DNA of 10,996 nucleotides from Bacillus salipaludis (lineage in GTDB: Bacteria; Bacillota; Bacilli; Bacillales_B; DSM-18226): NCBI RefSeq assembly GCF_004358205.1, contig NZ_SMYO01000043.1:1-10996 (forward strand), written 5' to 3'. A model generated the notes under the pieces. That model searched no databases, had not been told where the DNA came from, and was given only the letters and a program-made list of their open reading frames with translations. Made by a program: the position numbers and the translations under genes. Shown piece after piece: positions 6,654 to 10,996 of this stretch. How positions within the stretch are numbered: position 1 is the stretch's first letter; every line of letters starts with the position of its first letter.

Positions 6654-6680
6654 AAAAAGCCTGTCAACCAGGCTTTTTTT
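6654..6680 (+). terminator. Strong terminator, usable in both directions
   Basis: A 10-bp perfect stem (6654-6663 with 6669-6678, core AAAAAGCCTG/CAGGCTTTTT) has a 5-base loop and a T-tract on each strand. It lies 45 bases to the right of the rpsI fragment, inside the presumed former element. Confidence 0.8.
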
Positions 6681-6724
6681 AAATCCTTTTTATAATGGAA
6701 TTCTTAACCATTCTATATGTTTTG

Positions 6725-6738
6725 TGGTCAAAATGTGG
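6725..6738 (+). repeat. Direct repeat TGGTCAAAATGTGG, right of the rpsI scar
   Basis: Partner of the repeat at 6465-6478, 260 bases away in the same orientation, with the rpsI fragment between them. Confidence 0.5.
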
Positions 6739-6739
6739 A

Positions 6740-7007
6740 AAACTTCAGCATATCAACCATTTTTAAAATTTCACCTGAAATACATTTAAATAATTTTTAA
6801 TAACGACGAGGACACACCCGAGGACAAACACTGAAGAGCAGTTGCTAGTCCTTATTGCCAGCTTGCCGAAAGTGATTCATTAATTAAGATAGCGTTATTC
6901 AAACTTTCAAAATTTGTTTTTTATTTACTTATATTTATTATTCTGTTCGCCTTCTAGTTATATAAAATCCTTTCCGCCTTGATACTTTCACAGTATCTTT
7001 GTAAAGG
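6740..7007. other. No gene seen
   Basis: AT-rich non-coding stretch. It contains GCTTGCCGAAAGTGATTC (6862-6879), which recalls part of the hairpin repeat at 461, and a small GATACT/AGTATC inverted repeat (6981-6997). No open frame with a binding site was found. Confidence 0.4.
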
Positions 7008-7051
7008 AAAAAAGCATTTAGGGTAGGAGTGCATTTCCCTCTACCCTAAAT
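7008..7051 (-). terminator. Terminator-like hairpin, orphan
   Basis: An 11-bp perfect stem ATTTAGGGTAG/CTACCCTAAAT (7016-7026 with 7041-7051) is followed on the minus strand by GCTTTTTTCC. No minus-strand gene is recognisable to its right. Confidence 0.6.
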
Positions 7052-7230
7052 AATAATTATTTATTAAAAGTCTAGAGCTAGAGCTTTTGGGTTGAACGGA
7101 TATTGGATAAAAGGAACTGGGAGATTTCCAATTAGATTTTTTCAAAAGCACTTATTAGGGGTGCTTTGGCAACACATGGGGGGGTGATGAGTTTACACTT
7201 GTTTTTAAAAAAATTTAGTTTAGAACGCTG

Positions 7231-7298
7231 AAGAGGACTGTCTTGGAAACCCTTAAATAAAATGGACTAACAACCCTTAGTTTCCTTTCCTCTTTTTT
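7231..7298 (+). terminator. Two-storey hairpin with T-tract
   Basis: An outer stem AAGAGGA/TCCTCTT (7231-7237 with 7288-7294) encloses an inner stem GGAAAC/GTTTCC (7245-7250 with 7280-7285). The 3' side runs into TTTTTT on the plus strand. It may be a structured RNA end or a terminator; no gene is visible upstream. Confidence 0.45.
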
Positions 7299-7332
7299 AA
7301 ATAAGTAGATATTGGTAGTTTAAAAAGCGTAA

Positions 7333-7382
7333 TATAATAGTAAACGCTACATGAAATAGACTCCTGATCGGGAGTTCTTTTT
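7333..7382 (+). ncRNA. Promoter-plus-hairpin cassette 1, candidate short RNA
   Basis: A perfect -10 box TATAAT (7333-7338) has TTGGTA 15 bases upstream. The terminator ACTCC-TGATCG-GGAGT followed by TCTTTTT ends only about 40 bases later. No ORF of any size fits between them. The implied transcript is about 35-40 bases. Confidence 0.35.
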
Positions 7383-7477
7383 CATTTTAGAAATAAAAGC
7401 CACCAAGGAATTAGTATTTTCATGTGATTATCCTAATGTAGTCAAAAAATTATTAATCATATTTTTGCAATTCATTG

Positions 7478-7560
7478 TATAATTATAAATAACTTTTCTA
7501 TATCTGAGAAGTTACTACACATGAGGGCTCCCATATCAAGGAGTCCTTTTGTATTTTTAT
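7478..7560 (+). ncRNA. Promoter-plus-hairpin cassette 2, candidate small RNA
   Basis: TATAAT (7478-7483) is followed at the expected transcript start by a stem-loop AACTTTTC/GAGAAGTT (7491-7498 with 7506-7513). A terminator follows, GGGCTCC/GGAGTCC (7525-7531 with 7540-7546), then TTTTGTATTTTT. A convincing -35 box is not visible. The implied RNA of about 65 bases has two stems and no plausible reading frame. Confidence 0.4.
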
Positions 7561-7930
7561 TTGTATATAACCGCAAATCGTACCAGCAAGTTGTGCAATC
7601 CCCATTACAAATCCAAACATGCAAAAACAGCTGCCATTGGTTTTTTTATTAATCCACAACCTTTCGGAGAATACAGAGTAATTCTGTATTTTTATAAATA
7701 CTCCTTATGAATGTTTTGTACATTTATGCTTTCGAGAGGGGTCCTTAGTTTTATTTATATATTGGAATAAATTTTATCCGTGCTTTACTACCTTATGTAT
7801 TTTCTTTAAACTTTTGCAATTTCATTTCCTAAAACGTTGGATATTAGATTTTCTACAGAATGAAATTTCAAGTTATTTTTACCTAGAAAATACTAGTATA
7901 TTTTCCTCTTTTTTCATTGGTTAATATTGG
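7561..7930. other. No supported gene
   Basis: On the minus strand a frame from ATG 7620 to TAG 7498 reads FGFVMGIAQLAGTICGY, which looks like a membrane helix. It has no binding site, and its 3' part overlaps cassette 2. It may be a relic. An ACAGAATTACTCTGT-type palindrome lies at 7673-7688. Nothing else stands out. Confidence 0.3.
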
Positions 7931-8002
7931 TATAATTAAAACACCCCTAATTTTATAGATAAATTGCTAGATGAAAAGAACCACTTAATGGAGGTTCTTT
8001 TC
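7931..8002 (+). ncRNA. Promoter-plus-hairpin cassette 3, candidate small RNA
   Basis: An extended -10 box TGGTATAAT (7928-7936) is followed about 35 bases later by a 10-bp perfect hairpin GAAAAGAACC/GGTTCTTTTC (7973-7982 with 7993-8002). The T-run lies in the 3' arm, so termination is plausible but not certain. The only ORF is MKRTT. Confidence 0.35.
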
Positions 8003-8006
8003 ATAA

Positions 8007-8036
8007 GGAAAAAACTACCCTATAGAAGGCAGTTTT
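8007..8036 (-). terminator. Terminator-like hairpin facing left
   Basis: The minus strand reads AAAACTGCC-TTCTATAG-GGTAGTTTT continuing into a six-T run. One G-U pair exists only in the minus-strand RNA. No minus-strand gene is recognisable to its right. Confidence 0.5.
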
Positions 8037-8197
8037 AATACAATCAATGATCACTTATATAGTGCCGCTGGTATCCTAAAATAACTTAATACAATCGTTT
8101 TTTTTATAAATTTAACATTTATGACTTGGAAAGTTAATAGCCTGCTACGTTTGGATCAGACGAGAAAAAACCTTACAGATAAGATTTTTATTAATAA

Positions 8198-8239
8198 CCA
8201 AGACTTGATTTCTTGGATTATATCAATATTAAAAAGGAG
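8198..8239 (+). promoter_or_regulatory. Leader hairpin and distant Shine-Dalgarno of the carbonic anhydrase gene
   Basis: A CCAAGA/TCTTGG stem (8198-8203 with 8211-8216) precedes AAGGAG (8234-8239). The Shine-Dalgarno lies 13 bases from ATG 8253, longer than the usual 6-9. No other in-frame start with a signal peptide exists, so translation may be weak or the leader may fold. Confidence 0.45.
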
Positions 8240-8252
8240 ATAATTACTAATT

Positions 8253-9071
8253 ATGAAAAAGAAACTCTTTTATGCTTTTTTAGCTGGATCTTTAAGTTTT
8301 TCACTAGGCGGTTGCTCAGGTCAAACGAAGGAAGCATCTGAACCAAAAGAAGAGGAAGCTTTTGAAGCAGAGAACAAACAATCTACTCATTGGTCATATG
8401 AAGGAGAAACAAGTCCAAAAAATTGGGGGGAATTAGATACGTTATACTCTGAATGTGTCGATGGCAAGGAACAATCACCTATTAATATTGAAATATCTGG
8501 GGTTCAATCAAATCACGCATTGGATGATGTTAAAACCACTTACCAACCAACGATATTTTCTCTCAAGAATAACAGTCATACTGTACAAGCCAATACATCT
8601 GAAACAATTAATAGCATAGTAGTGGAAGGAACAGAATACAAACTTGCTCAATTTCATTTCCACCAGCCAAGTGAGCACCAGTTTAATGGGAAAAACTTTG
8701 AAATGGAGATTCATCTAGTGCATCAAGATAAAAATAACAAGCTAGCGGTACTCGGCATTATGATCAAAGAAGGAAGCAAGAACAAATCTTTGGCAGAGAT
8801 TTGGGGCAAGTTGCCAAAAAAAGAAACCAAAGAGGAGACCAAGTTAATTCAACCGATTAATTTGACAAGCCTGCTACCGAAGAGTAGGAATTCATTTCAA
8901 TATAATGGCTCGCTAACAACACCTCCTTGTTCTGAAAAAGTTGAGTGGGTAATATTAGAGCAACCAATTGAGATGTCCAAAGCACAAATCGATGCTTTCG
9001 GTAGAATCTTCCCGGATAATCATCGTCCTGTACAACCTCTGTATGAACGTGACATTCATACGAGTAATTGA
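8253..9071 (+). CDS. Alpha-class carbonic anhydrase, lipoprotein
   Basis: This 272-residue protein should catalyse CO2 + H2O to bicarbonate and a proton on the outer face of the membrane. The signal peptide ends in the lipobox SLGGC, with lipidated Cys21, followed by a charged linker (22-42). The catalytic domain starts at HWSYEGETSPKNWGEL (46-61). By comparison with human CA II, His135 and His137 (QFHFHQPSEH) and His154 (EIHLVH) are the zinc ligands. Glu141 and Glu152 are the supporting acids, Thr222 in SLTTPPC is the gatekeeper and His109 the proton shuttle. Cys68 and Cys226 match the conserved disulfide of exported alpha enzymes. All key residues are present and the length is usual, so it should be active. 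It appears to be a single-gene unit. After the TGA the same frame continues for 19 glutamine-rich codons to TAA 9129-9131. The enzyme domain is complete without that tail. Confidence 0.95.
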   Translation: MKKKLFYAFLAGSLSFSLGGCSGQTKEASEPKEEEAFEAENKQSTHWSYEGETSPKNWGELDTLYSECVDGKEQSPINIEISGVQSNHALDDVKTTYQPTIFSLKNNSHTVQANTSETINSIVVEGTEYKLAQFHFHQPSEHQFNGKNFEMEIHLVHQDKNNKLAVLGIMIKEGSKNKSLAEIWGKLPKKETKEETKLIQPINLTSLLPKSRNSFQYNGSLTTPPCSEKVEWVILEQPIEMSKAQIDAFGRIFPDNHRPVQPLYERDIHTSN

Positions 9072-9176
9072 GCAGTACCACAACAATTTAACCAAGCACA
9101 ACAAGCTCAGCAAATGGGACAACAAATTTAATAACAATAGGTTGAACATTTAAGCAATTAACAAGTAATCGAGGAT

Positions 9177-9205
9177 TCAGTTCAAAAACTGATTTCTAGA
9201 TTTTA
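9177..9205 (+). terminator. Weak terminator after the carbonic anhydrase gene
   Basis: TCAGTT-CAAA-AACTGA is followed by TTTCTAGATTTTAT on the plus strand, about 105 bases after the stop codon. The stem is only 6 bp. Confidence 0.4.
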
Positions 9206-9226
9206 TAGTGTAAGACGAAGTCAATA

Positions 9227-9319
9227 TTAAAAGAGTAGCCCTGTTGAGCCACTCTCATCTACATCCTTTTTCATAATGAGTAAGGATGGTTGGATTTCTT
9301 CGTATATTTTGTAAAGCAT
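9227..9319 (-). other. 30-codon ORF ending in a terminator, possible relic
   Basis: The minus strand reads MLYKIYEEIQPSLLIMKKDV then DESGSTGLLF and TAA. The sequence looks coding, but there is no binding site before ATG 9319, so it may be the last part of a lost gene. The hairpin AGAGTGGC/GCTACTCT (9248-9255 with 9232-9239) with TTTTAAT overlaps its last codons and stop and would terminate minus-strand transcription. I do not recognise the peptide. Confidence 0.3.
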
Positions 9320-9386
9320 TTGAGCATAATAAAAATGTAAGGTTTGTACCTTAAAATTGTATAGTTTATCGGACTCCCCTTTTTCT

Positions 9387-9420
9387 AAACTCCATCAATA
9401 TTGTTGGGGTTTGTTTTTTT
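9387..9420 (+). terminator. Terminator facing right, orphan
   Basis: AAACTCC/GGGGTTT (9387-9393 with 9406-9412, one G-U pair, 12-base loop) is followed by GTTTTTTT. No plus-strand gene is seen between the carbonic anhydrase gene and this site. Confidence 0.6.
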
Positions 9421-9499
9421 ACAAATAAAAAGAGCGACCATTTAGTAATTTCATTAAATTTTACTTTTAACTGTCTACGCTTAAAGACTAAAGTTATCT

Positions 9500-9591
9500 T
9501 TAGCCCTCCAAGACTCGCTACGAGCGAATGGCTAGTTCTTACTCGACGGGAATCCCACCCGCTATATGATACGACCTATGCTCGGCCCCAC
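9500..9591 (-). mobile_element. Structured non-coding end of a mobile element (IS110-type leader or group II intron 5' end)
   Basis: The minus strand from 9591 reads GTGGGGCCGAGCATAGGTCG, then GCGGGTGGGATTCCCGTCGA, AGTAAGAACTAGCC and TCGCTCGTAGCGAGT, a string of GC-rich stems in an AT-rich region. Two readings fit. The first 20 bases resemble the 5' end of the intron at 98. The GGGATT...CCCGTCGAGTAA part resembles the leader before the IS110 relic at 10753-10782 (GTGGGACTTAGAACCCGTCA, AGTAA). No transposase or reverse transcriptase coding follows, so it is a fragment either way. It begins three bases after a repeat copy. Confidence 0.45.
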
Positions 9592-9594
9592 AAA

Positions 9595-9627
9595 CACCCG
9601 TTAGTTTAAGTGCAATATTTCACATTG
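9595..9627 (-). repeat. Dispersed repeat, copy 5 (left part only)
   Basis: The minus strand reads AATGTGAAATATTGC then ACTTAAACTAACGGGTG. It matches the left part of copy 1 (bases 145-176) with a handful of differences. The hairpin and right part are absent; the GC-rich mobile-element end begins instead. Confidence 0.65.
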
Positions 9628-9704
9628 TTTCTTTTGGAATAATAAAAAGGGTTAGACTTCTCTTTAATTTAATAAAGAAATTTAAAAAACTTCTAGAATT
9701 ACCC

Positions 9705-9710
9705 TATAAT
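9705..9710 (+). promoter_or_regulatory. Probable -10 box for sda
   Basis: A perfect TATAAT lies about 88 bases before the sda start. Seventeen bases upstream is only TTAAAA, a poor -35 box. In B. subtilis sda is controlled by DnaA boxes; I found no TTATCCACA-like site between here and the gene. Confidence 0.45.
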
Positions 9711-9797
9711 AAAGCAGATGTTGTTCGAAATCTTTTTTATAAGGTTAGGGTGGAAAATTTATGTAATAAAATTGGATTGAATACTAAGGAGATAGTA

Positions 9798-9953
9798 ATG
9801 CGATTTAAAACACTGTCTAATGAAGCGTTAATTGATATATATTTAACGGCTTATGAACAAAAATTAAATGATTCTTTTTTAAAATTGTTGTTTGACGAAA
9901 TTGTGGAAAGAGACATATATGACTTATTACTTGAGACTAGTTTACAATCCTAG
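9798..9953 (+). CDS. sda: Sda, sporulation histidine-kinase inhibitor
   Basis: This 51-residue protein matches the Sda family. The first helix region LSNEALIDIYLTAYEQKLN aligns with B. subtilis LSDELLIESYFKATEMNLN, and the second, FLKLLFDEIVERDI, with FIELIENEIKRRSL. Sda is a helical hairpin that binds the sporulation kinase KinA and blocks its autophosphorylation when DNA replication is disturbed, acting in the cytoplasm. The start at 9798 is set by AAGGAG (9786-9791) six bases upstream. A frame extension back to 9750 is open but has no binding site and adds residues foreign to the family. A terminator stem (9934-9940 with 9950-9956) overlaps the stop codon, so this is a single-gene unit with a very compact end. 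The C-terminal tail LLLETSLQS differs from B. subtilis, as expected for a variable end. Confidence 0.88.
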   Translation: MRFKTLSNEALIDIYLTAYEQKLNDSFLKLLFDEIVERDIYDLLLETSLQS

Positions 9954-9966
9954 TCTTATTTTTTTT
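9934..9966 (+). terminator. sda terminator overlapping the stop codon
   Basis: AGACTAG/CTAGTCT is followed by TATTTTTTTT. The 3' arm contains the TAG stop of sda, so the last codons of the gene are inside the terminator hairpin. Confidence 0.85.
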
Positions 9967-9987
9967 AGCTTTTTGAGTCGATTACGA

Positions 9988-9993
9988 TATAAT
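9988..9993 (+). promoter_or_regulatory. TATAAT box upstream of an ORF-free stretch
   Basis: A perfect -10 box lies 210 bases before the strong terminator at 10198-10230. The only frames between are very short: MLHLVYHLIYCF after a distant AGGAGAT, and MKLGDPQFICYTWFTI. A non-coding transcript is possible, but no -35 box is clear. Confidence 0.3.
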
Positions 9994-10018
9994 GGAGTAA
10001 TTTCTCACCTTCCATTAT

Positions 10019-10069
10019 CCTGCCAGTTAGCACAATTAGAAAAAGTGATATGTTATTGAATCATAGCAC
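10019..10069 (-). repeat. Dispersed hairpin repeat, copy 6
   Basis: The minus strand reads a stem GTGCTATG/CATATCAC (10062-10069 with 10045-10052, one mismatch), then TTTTTCTAATTGTGCTAACT and GGCAGG. Hairpin, T-tract and the GCTAACTGGCA right part appear in the same order and orientation as in copies 3 and 4. Confidence 0.6.
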
Positions 10070-10197
10070 ATGATTTGTTTCAGTCTGTTTCTATGTTGCC
10101 AACAGAGTTTTTCTCTGAGTAAAAAATACAATGAAATTAGGAGATCCACAATTTATATGCTACACTTGGTTTACCATTTGATTTACTGTTTTTAAGT

Positions 10198-10230
10198 ACC
10201 CTACTCATTTTTGAGTGGGGTTATTTTTTT
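10198..10230 (+). terminator. Strong terminator facing right
   Basis: The 9-bp stem ACCCTACTC/GAGTGGGGT (one G-U pair, valid in plus-strand RNA) has loop ATTTTT and is followed by TATTTTTTT. Confidence 0.8.
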
Positions 10231-10234
10231 CTAA

Positions 10235-10269
10235 GAAAAATAAATAACAGACTCGAAAAAAGAGTCTGT
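10235..10269 (-). terminator. csp terminator
   Basis: The minus strand reads ACAGACTC-TTTTTTC-GAGTCTGT followed by TATTTATTTTT, beginning 18 bases after the csp stop codon. It is back to back with the plus-strand terminator at 10198-10230. Confidence 0.85.
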
Positions 10270-10286
10270 CCGGTTTGGTATTTTAT

Positions 10287-10487
10287 TTAAGCTTTACGAA
10301 CGTTAGCTGCTTGTGCTCCACGTTGACCTTGCTCAACATCAAAAGTCACTTCTTGACCTTCTTCTAATGTTTTGTACCCTTCGCCTTGGATAGCTGAGAA
10401 ATGAACGAATACGTCTTCTCCACCTTCACGTTCGATGAATCCAAAGCCTTTTTCGCCATTGAACCATTTTACTTTACCTTTTTCCAT
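10287..10487 (-). CDS. Cold-shock protein (CspC/CspD-like RNA chaperone)
   Basis: This 66-residue single cold-shock domain protein has the usual length. It binds single-stranded RNA and DNA and melts RNA secondary structure in the cytoplasm. RNP1 is KGFGFIE (13-19) and RNP2 VFVHF (26-30), with the surface aromatics Trp8, Phe9, Phe15, Phe17, Phe27, His29 and Phe30 all present. The ending [16 protein letters not shown] is closest to B. subtilis CspC as I remember it, but paralogue assignment is unsafe, so no symbol is given. The start has AGGAGG eight bases upstream. The leader is about 115 bases if the promoter at 10611-10639 is right, as is typical of csp genes, and carries a hairpin touching the Shine-Dalgarno. 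A terminator follows. It is a single-gene unit. Confidence 0.97.
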   Translation of the reverse strand: MEKGKVKWFNGEKGFGFIEREGGEDVFVHFSAIQGEGYKTLEEGQEVTFDVEQGQRGAQAANVRKA

Positions 10488-10502
10488 GTTTGTTGCCTCC
10501 TA

Positions 10503-10517
10503 GTGTGCTAAGCACAC
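10503..10517 (-). promoter_or_regulatory. Hairpin abutting the csp Shine-Dalgarno
   Basis: A perfect GTGTGC-TTA-GCACAC stem on the minus strand ends one base before AGGAGG (10496-10501). Such a position can hold the binding site open or influence ribosome access with temperature. The role is inferred. Confidence 0.5.
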
Positions 10518-10610
10518 ACAATGTATTACTATCCTTGCTCTCAGTGATCATCAAGACGATAAGTTTTTACTAATACTATCCTTTACACCGAACAAAAATA
10601 ATTCTTCTTT

Positions 10611-10639
10611 AAAATATCATTTTTTGAAATTATTTGCAA
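10611..10639 (-). promoter_or_regulatory. Probable csp promoter
   Basis: TTGCAA (10634-10639), 17 bases, TATTTT (10611-10616) on the minus strand would start transcription near 10604 and give a long leader. The boxes are moderate matches to the vegetative consensus. Confidence 0.45.
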
Positions 10640-10681
10640 ATAGCCCTAATTCTTTAACTATAACACCCGTTCGTATTATAA

Positions 10682-10718
10682 GGTCAGCCAGATATTTCTG
10701 GTTGACCAATTTTTATTT
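10682..10718 (+). terminator. Terminator facing right, before the IS110 relic
   Basis: The 10-bp stem GGTCAGCCAG/CTGGTTGACC (one G-U pair valid in plus-strand RNA, loop ATATTT) is followed by AATTTTTATTT. No plus-strand gene is seen upstream of it. Confidence 0.65.
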
Positions 10719-10729
10719 GGTTTTATTAT

Positions 10730-10843
10730 AACGGTAGCCGGGGTAGAACGTAAGCACCCGTGGGACTTAGAACCCGTCAAGTAAACCGTTCGCCCCCTAC
10801 TTGCTTAAACATGATTTGGCTGGTTGGGACATAGATCTCGTAA
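10730..10843 (+). mobile_element. Non-coding leader of an IS110-family element (possible bridge/seek RNA region)
   Basis: A GC-rich structured stretch in AT-rich DNA contains GTAGAACGTAAGCACCCGTG, GGACTTAGAACCCGTCAAGT and CCGTTCGCCCCCTACTTGC. It lies directly before IS110 transposase coding. In IS110-group elements the region upstream of the transposase encodes the RNA that guides target choice, so this is the expected place for it. The outer boundary of the element was not determined. Recognition rests on position and on recollection of similar Bacillus leaders. Confidence 0.5.
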
Positions 10844-10996
10844 GCCAAACTACAATTTCAAGCAGTTCTTGATCAGGTTTTCCCTGAATATGTAGGTGTT
10901 TTTGGGATTTATATTCTGTTGTTTCTTTACTAACTTTATTAGATTATCCTACATCTAACGATGTCTTAGAAGCAGGAGAAGAAACGATAACAGTTA
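10844..10996 (+). pseudogene. IS110-family transposase, internal fragment, frameshifted, runs off the window
   Basis: From 10844 the plus strand reads AKLQFQAVLDQVFPEYVGVFG, interior sequence of IS110-family (DEDD RuvC-like) transposases just before the linker. A lost G near 10904-10906 shifts the frame, which continues as DLYSVVSLLTLLDYPTSNDV and LEAGEETITV to the window edge. The first 120 or so residues, including the N-terminal DEDD acidic residues, are absent. A TAA precedes the fragment, and the leader abuts it directly, so an internal deletion joined leader and mid-gene. The C-terminal Tnp_20 domain with its catalytic serine would lie beyond the edge. The element cannot encode an active transposase from this copy. 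Confidence 0.75.

Noticed and set aside
7498..7620. Minus-strand 40-codon frame with a membrane-like segment
   Set aside because: No binding site, and it overlaps a better-supported promoter-hairpin cassette on the other strand; at most a relic.
8100..8240. Possible riboswitch before the carbonic anhydrase gene
   Set aside because: Only one 6-bp stem is visible and no known riboswitch core motif; there is no terminator or sequestering stem before the start.
8508..9149. Minus-strand frames antisense to the carbonic anhydrase gene
   Set aside because: Shadows of an unambiguous enzyme gene.
1..10996. CRISPR array
   Set aside because: The dispersed repeats are far apart, differ in sequence and contain hairpins; no regular spacer pattern exists.

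Overview
The window is low-GC Firmicute DNA, almost certainly from a spore-forming Bacillaceae (Bacillus, Neobacillus or Priestia type; the species cannot be read from it). Supporting signs are strong AGGAGG-type ribosome binding sites, many hairpin-plus-T-tract terminators, a Csp cold-shock protein, an Sda-type sporulation checkpoint protein and a copy of the 3' end of rpsI. It is a decayed accessory region. Only five protein genes look intact; much of the rest is broken genes, mobile-element scars and structured non-coding repeats.

Layout. 1-98: 5' end of a group II intron on the minus strand, inserted just after a hairpin that belongs to a dispersed repeat. 99-1720: a small membrane-protein gene (536-871), a multiply frameshifted pseudogene (994-1487) and further copies of the hairpin repeat. 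1716-2118: a frameshifted, N-terminally truncated tyrosine recombinase. 2262-5515: the central pair, a 911-residue exported protein with thrombospondin type 3 calcium-binding repeats and a DUF3289-like C-terminal domain, and a lipoprotein gene overlapping it by 4 bases. 5516-6500: no convincing gene, but clear inverted repeats and terminators. 6503-6738: a 3' rpsI fragment with its terminator, flanked by short direct repeats, best read as an attachment-site scar of an integrated element. 6740-8250: no gene, but several terminators and three promoter-plus-hairpin cassettes on the plus strand. 8253-9071: an alpha-type carbonic anhydrase lipoprotein. 9072-9630: terminators, a possible mobile-element end and another repeat copy. 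9798-9953: sda. 10287-10487: a csp gene with a long leader. 10682-10996: a terminator, then an IS110-family remnant in which a non-coding leader is fused to an internal part of the transposase.

How the parts fit. The 2262-5515 pair has the order and overlap of a polymorphic toxin followed by its immunity gene: a long secreted protein with a variable C-terminal domain, then a small membrane-anchored protein. This is inference; DUF3289 has no established activity known to me. The carbonic anhydrase would act outside the membrane on CO2/bicarbonate, Sda would restrain the sporulation kinase, and Csp is an RNA chaperone; these three appear to be independent transcription units.

The most unusual structural signal is a repeat family with a hairpin of variable sequence, then a tract like TTTTTCTTGTTGAGCTAAC. 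The copies that can be oriented (99, 434, 900, 1534, 9595 and 10019) all lie on the minus strand, and one is the insertion site of the group II intron.
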